Notes under the pieces: model-generated | The model's input: the letters and a program-made list of their open reading frames with translations, nothing else | Database searches by the model: none | Told to the model about the DNA's origin: nothing | Shown here: one piece after another, positions 60,564 to 64,000 of the stretch | How the letters are laid out: every line of letters starts with the position of its first letter | How positions within the stretch are numbered: the stretch's first letter is position 1 | Made by a program: the position numbers and the translations under genes | Source of the DNA: Lineus longissimus | Taxonomy: Eukaryota > Nemertea > Pilidiophora > Heteronemertea > Lineidae | Direction: 5' to 3' | NCBI RefSeq assembly: GCF_910592395.1 | Contig: NC_088314.1 | Coordinates: forward strand, 12,216,001 to 12,280,000 | DNA length: 64,000 nt

Positions 60564-60648
60564 CCACCACTTGTGAACAAGCTGTACATCTGTCATAAGC
60601 TCTTGTACACGGAAGAACGTGATCAAACCTGGACAGGAAGCCTCGAAT
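60564..60648 (-). CDS. internal coding exon of the unrecognised host gene
   Basis: On the minus strand the acceptor tatcttttcag precedes one base that completes a split codon, then 28 codons (FEASCPGLITFFRVQELMTD, then VQLVHKWW), then the donor gg/gtagaagt. It ends in phase 0, which suits the phase-0 starts of the exons at 43,965 and 40,758. The other frames are less protein-like. The upstream exon must lie beyond 60.7 kb and was not identified with certainty. Confidence 0.5.
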
Positions 60649-60779
60649 CTGAAAAGATACAAATGTATCAGTGTTAATGAACACGTGTAAACCCCATAGT
60701 TTTTGCAAAAAACCTAAAAAAATATTCTTCGGAAATTGAAAAATGTTTGTAAACATCCACGTCAAAAACGGTAAAATTT

Positions 60780-61493
60780 ATATCCCCAAAGAAATTAAAT
60801 TAAATTTAAAATGGTTTATGGACGATGTGCTCAACTTGCATTATTTTGCGAAAGAGTTGTATTCTAACCAGAGGCCAATTGGCCCTGCCCTCGTTCTATG
60901 AACCCCACATCTCGTGTTTCGATCGTATTCTGTATGAGCATCGAAGTCTCTCGTATATCTGTAGGGGTGCCTAATCGTCTTAGACCCCCTGCGGCTACAG
61001 GTTCTTTTTATTTCTTAAGTTTCAAAAAACGACCATAAAAATACATTTTACGAGAAAACTCGATCGCATTTGAGGGGCGCATAATGGTAGAGCAAAGAGC
61101 TGTCTTCTGGCAAACTTTCAGTTCGAAAGTGGACCAAAAGCAGCGCCTAACAAAATTAGAGTAGTCATGGAAATATCATGTGCCTGCAAAATTGCAAGCT
61201 GTTTATTTCCCTCAGTAATTAATAATTTATAGAAGTTAGAGAGATCGATTTGTTTTTGGACATTTTAACTCTTTAACTTTGTTTAGAAGGCCCATGAACC
61301 AAGTAACATGGAAGCAGCAGTGTCAGTTATACTTAAACCCTGTGCCAAAAACCGGTTATCGCAGCGACATGCCATAAATATCAAACATGCGTGGTGTTAT
61401 CCCGAATCTGCACTCTGGCGCGGCATGATCTATTGAGAGAAGATTTCATTGAGAGAATATTTTATGAAAGAACTGGTTTTATTCAATATTGTG
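60780..61493. other. unassigned sequence with a possible tRNA-like SINE head
   Basis: At 61,073-61,140 the run gcgcataatggtagagc followed 27 bases later by cagttcgaaag resembles RNA polymerase III A and B boxes, but arm pairing is poor. The rest shows nothing recognisable. Confidence 0.25.
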
Positions 61494-62576
61494 AATGAAA
61501 TGGCCAGGGCCATTGTGCTCACCTCATGTGGAGGAAAGATGGATGAAGAGCATGGTATTGTGTCAGGTGTTAGGTTTGATGTAGGTCCAAGCAATTACGA
61601 CTTCCCCAAAATGGCCAATTTACAGTACATTTGACCTCTGTGACCTAGCAAAGTAGGTCAAATCAAAAAAGACCCGGGTGACACATTGAATGGTTTTTAG
61701 AATTAGATGTACCTATGATATGAAATTGGTGCCAATCGGGCAAGTAATTAAGGAATAATAGCATTTTGAAGAATTTTGGATTCGGCCCCCTCCCTGGAGG
61801 CCAAACGGCAAATCAGAGCGCACCAAACTTCGGTACCTAAGATCACCTGACCAAGGGGTACATGTGTACTTAATTTTTGATCAATAGTCATTGCGGTTAA
61901 GAAACATGCCATAGTTACGGCCTGACGGCCAATTTACGTCATTTGACCTCTGTGACCTTGAAAAGTAGGTCAAATTAAAAACCTGTGTGGCATATACTGT
62001 GTGGTGGTTAGATGTACTCATGATATCAAATTGGTGGCAATCGGGCAAGAAGTTAAGGAATAATCACATTTTTAAGGTTTTTGGATTTTGCCCCCTGGCG
62101 GTCAAGTGGTGAATCATATTGGACCGAACTTCGGTCCCTAAGATCACCTGACTAAGGGGTACATGTGTGCCAAATTTGGGATCAATAGTCATTGCAGTTT
62201 AGAAATGTGCCATAGTTAGATCCTAACGGCCAATTTACTCCATTTGACCTCTGTGACCTTGAAAAGTACGTCAAATCAAAAACCCGTCCGTTGATATGTG
62301 ATGTATCCTTGCTAGGAGTACCTACCATGAAATTTTTATAGAAAACGAATCATTAATAAGAGACATATCACACTTTTTATGTTTTCAGTTTTGGCCCCTG
62401 GTGGCCAAATCAGGAATCAGACCGGACTGAAATTCAGTCACCTAGATGACATCACATGGGGAAACATGTGTACAAAGTTTCAAGTCAATAGCTCCAGTAG
62501 TTACGAAACGTGCCTTGCCAACGGACGACGGACGCCACGCCAAAGCAAAAGCTCACCTCTCAGAGAGGTGAGCTAA
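61494..62576 (+). mobile_element. F1 element, copy b, with three core units
   Basis: It is the closest relative of the copy at 16,604. Its 5' end is atggccagggccattgtgct, and its 3' hairpin has arms gctcacctct and agaggtgagc, then CTAA. Cores carry ggccccctccctggagg, gccccctggcgg and ggcccctggtgg about 300 bp apart. The tail is a short ggacgacggacg. Confidence 0.85.
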
Positions 62577-62827
62577 AAAGTTACAAATGGTGATATCCTG
62601 GCAAGCAGGCAATTACAGAATGTACATAAATGATTGTAATCAAAAAATAATAAAAGGAAGATACATAATATCTGGATACATAATATGGAGGGTTTTTTTG
62701 TCACAGTCCAAATTACAATGTTTATATGCATGATAATTTTATCTCTCATGGGATAAAACTTATGTGATGATCCCTATATACATGTACATGAACATAATAA
62801 AGGATGCATGAATTAACTTAGAATGTA

Positions 62828-63088
62828 GTATGATTATGAACTCATTCATACGCATGCATAACCAGGTACAAAATCTAGACATTTGTAATTGTTTATACTA
62901 ACATATTATTCACGTAGGTAACTTATGATAAGAAGTATAAACAATTACAGATGTCTTGATTTTGTACCTGGTTACGCTTGCTAACATAATATTCATGTAG
63001 GTAACTTATGATAAGAAGTATAAACAATTACAACTGTCTTGATTTTGTATCTGGTTACGCATGCGTATGAAGGAGTTCATAATCATAC
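62828..63088. repeat. foldback repeat with 71-bp arms and a third internal copy
   Basis: The left arm starts gtatgattatgaactc; the right arm ends gagttcataatcatac. The arms are complementary with about five mismatches. The spacer holds a tandem copy of the right arm plus gtaggtaacttatgataaga, which occurs twice. Confidence 0.8.
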
Positions 63089-63193
63089 ATGTATGCGTTC
63101 TTATTCATACGCATGTGAAATTGGATACATAATATCGATTTTTTAAACATTACGATCCTTAGACAATGTTACAAGAGTACTGAAAATGAACAT

Positions 63194-63496
63194 TCATGTA
63201 ACTTGGTATGCGATGAAATCAGTATGAGAATTATTCATGATAATAAAAGGTTGAACAAAAGACACCCTGTATCTGACCAAGTGGGTCTTAAACTTTAGTA
63301 CAATTCTGTCAACATTGTAGGTTACTGCTTCTATAGTTTCTAAATTTAAGATGAATTCTGTTGTAACATCATTAGTTATGACTAGTCCCTCTTTCAGCAA
63401 AAATTCGACAATGATCTGGTCTAGACCTGCGACAGAGATTCTTTCATTTTCCTCTGCCATTAAGAGCAATTTTGCCCGAATGTTTTGAGTTAACAT
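63194..63496 (-). CDS. open frame of 100 codons, unrecognised
   Basis: It begins MLTQNIRAKLLLMAEENERI and is open to a TGA at 63,194. It looks more like protein than the surrounding AT-rich frames: charged helical start, few rare amino acids. It has no signal peptide, no membrane segment and no domain I know. It lies upstream of the inferred host gene on the same strand and could be its first exon or a separate small gene; no donor site fits convincingly. Confidence 0.3.
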   Translation of the reverse strand: MLTQNIRAKLLLMAEENERISVAGLDQIIVEFLLKEGLVITNDVTTEFILNLETIEAVTYNVDRIVLKFKTHLVRYRVSFVQPFIIMNNSHTDFIAYQVT

Positions 63497-63859
63497 TTTG
63501 GTTAATTGTAACCCTCCATCACAAAACCAGTCGGATGTCGCTAGACCCGATTTTTAAATATAGTGTATAAACTATACATGTAAAAATATCTACATATTTT
63601 TTCTTGCAATTTATGACAGAAATATATCTATACTATCGCGTCCTAAAGCATTTTTTAAACATTTCGTGGGGGAAAACCTTTAAATCTTACTTTTAGTGAG
63701 AGGATGTATCCAGAACCTTGGTGATAATTGCCAAAAACAAAGGAATTATGCGCCTGAAACTTCACACTTTCCCAAGTCGCAAGCTGGGAAAACCCCGACA
63801 ATATGCATATCAAATTGAAGCTTGGAATTCTCCTTTCTATTATTTGAAGCAACATTCTA

Positions 63860-64000
63860 CGTCATTCCCATCCTGGCCAATGAAATAAGCTGAAACAAAC
63901 TCCTTTAGTCACAAACAAGTTTATGCAAATTCATCGTGTCGCCCCCACATGATGCGTAACAGCACTTCTCATTGGCCACTGACTCATCGCGCAAGCCCAG
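63860..64000 (-). promoter_or_regulatory. promoter-like cluster (octamer, two CCAAT boxes, AP-1)
   Basis: It contains atgcaaat (octamer, about 63,924), ccaatg (63,877) and its complement cattgg (63,972), plus tgactca (AP-1, about 63,980) within about 110 bp. The minus-strand frame at 63,496 is a possible target about 400 bp away. Evidence is motif density only. Confidence 0.3.

Noticed and set aside
61073-61140. Full tRNA gene
   Set aside because: A/B-box-like words are present but the anticodon and T stems do not pair; at most a decayed SINE head.

Overview
The window is eukaryotic, almost certainly from a metazoan. It has intron-split exons with consensus splice sites, a DIRS-type retrotransposon, Kolobok, Harbinger, hAT and pogo-like DNA elements, and many copies of pearl/Helentron-like nonautonomous elements with (GACG)n or (GACA)n tails. 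That mix is best known from marine invertebrates (bivalves and other lophotrochozoans, echinoderms, hemichordates, lancelets). I cannot name the species. Nothing here is prokaryotic: there are no operons and no CRISPR array.

Layout. 1-15,966 is one AT-rich satellite array of about 66 monomers (229-278 bp, several length variants) with kilobase-scale internal duplications. From 16 kb on, the DNA is a mosaic of nested mobile elements. Four element families, which I label F1-F4, share one plan: a short 5' hairpin, then a subterminal inverted repeat, a tandem core, a simple-sequence tail, and a 3' hairpin that carries the complement of the subterminal repeat and ends in an A-rich run. Their cores look related. 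In F3 and F4 the unit is 145 bp; in F1 it is about 302 bp. The clearest nest is 41.8-49.5 kb: an older repeat is split by F3, which is split by F2 and by a second F3. Other elements are a Kolobok-like THAP remnant (17.8-19.2 kb), a Harbinger-like element with a MADF fragment inside a longer terminal-inverted-repeat element (31.1-32.4 kb), a foldback element with minisatellite arms (44.5-45.8 kb), a 5.9-kb DIRS element with inverted terminal repeats and internal complementary region (50.6-56.5 kb) and a pogo-like element (58.8-59.8 kb).

One host gene can be inferred on the minus strand. Four exons at 60.6, 43.9, 40.7 and 32.7 kb have good splice sites, compatible phases and a joint open frame that ends in a stop codon and 3' UTR. 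I do not recognise the protein. A decayed copy of its last exon and UTR lies at 26.1 kb, and a CpG-rich possible alternative first exon lies at 35.8 kb. Two of the exons fall inside the apparent F2 elements, which is an unresolved conflict worth checking.

Most other short open frames are translations of repeats or antisense shadows. No complete tRNA, rRNA or intact transposase gene was found.
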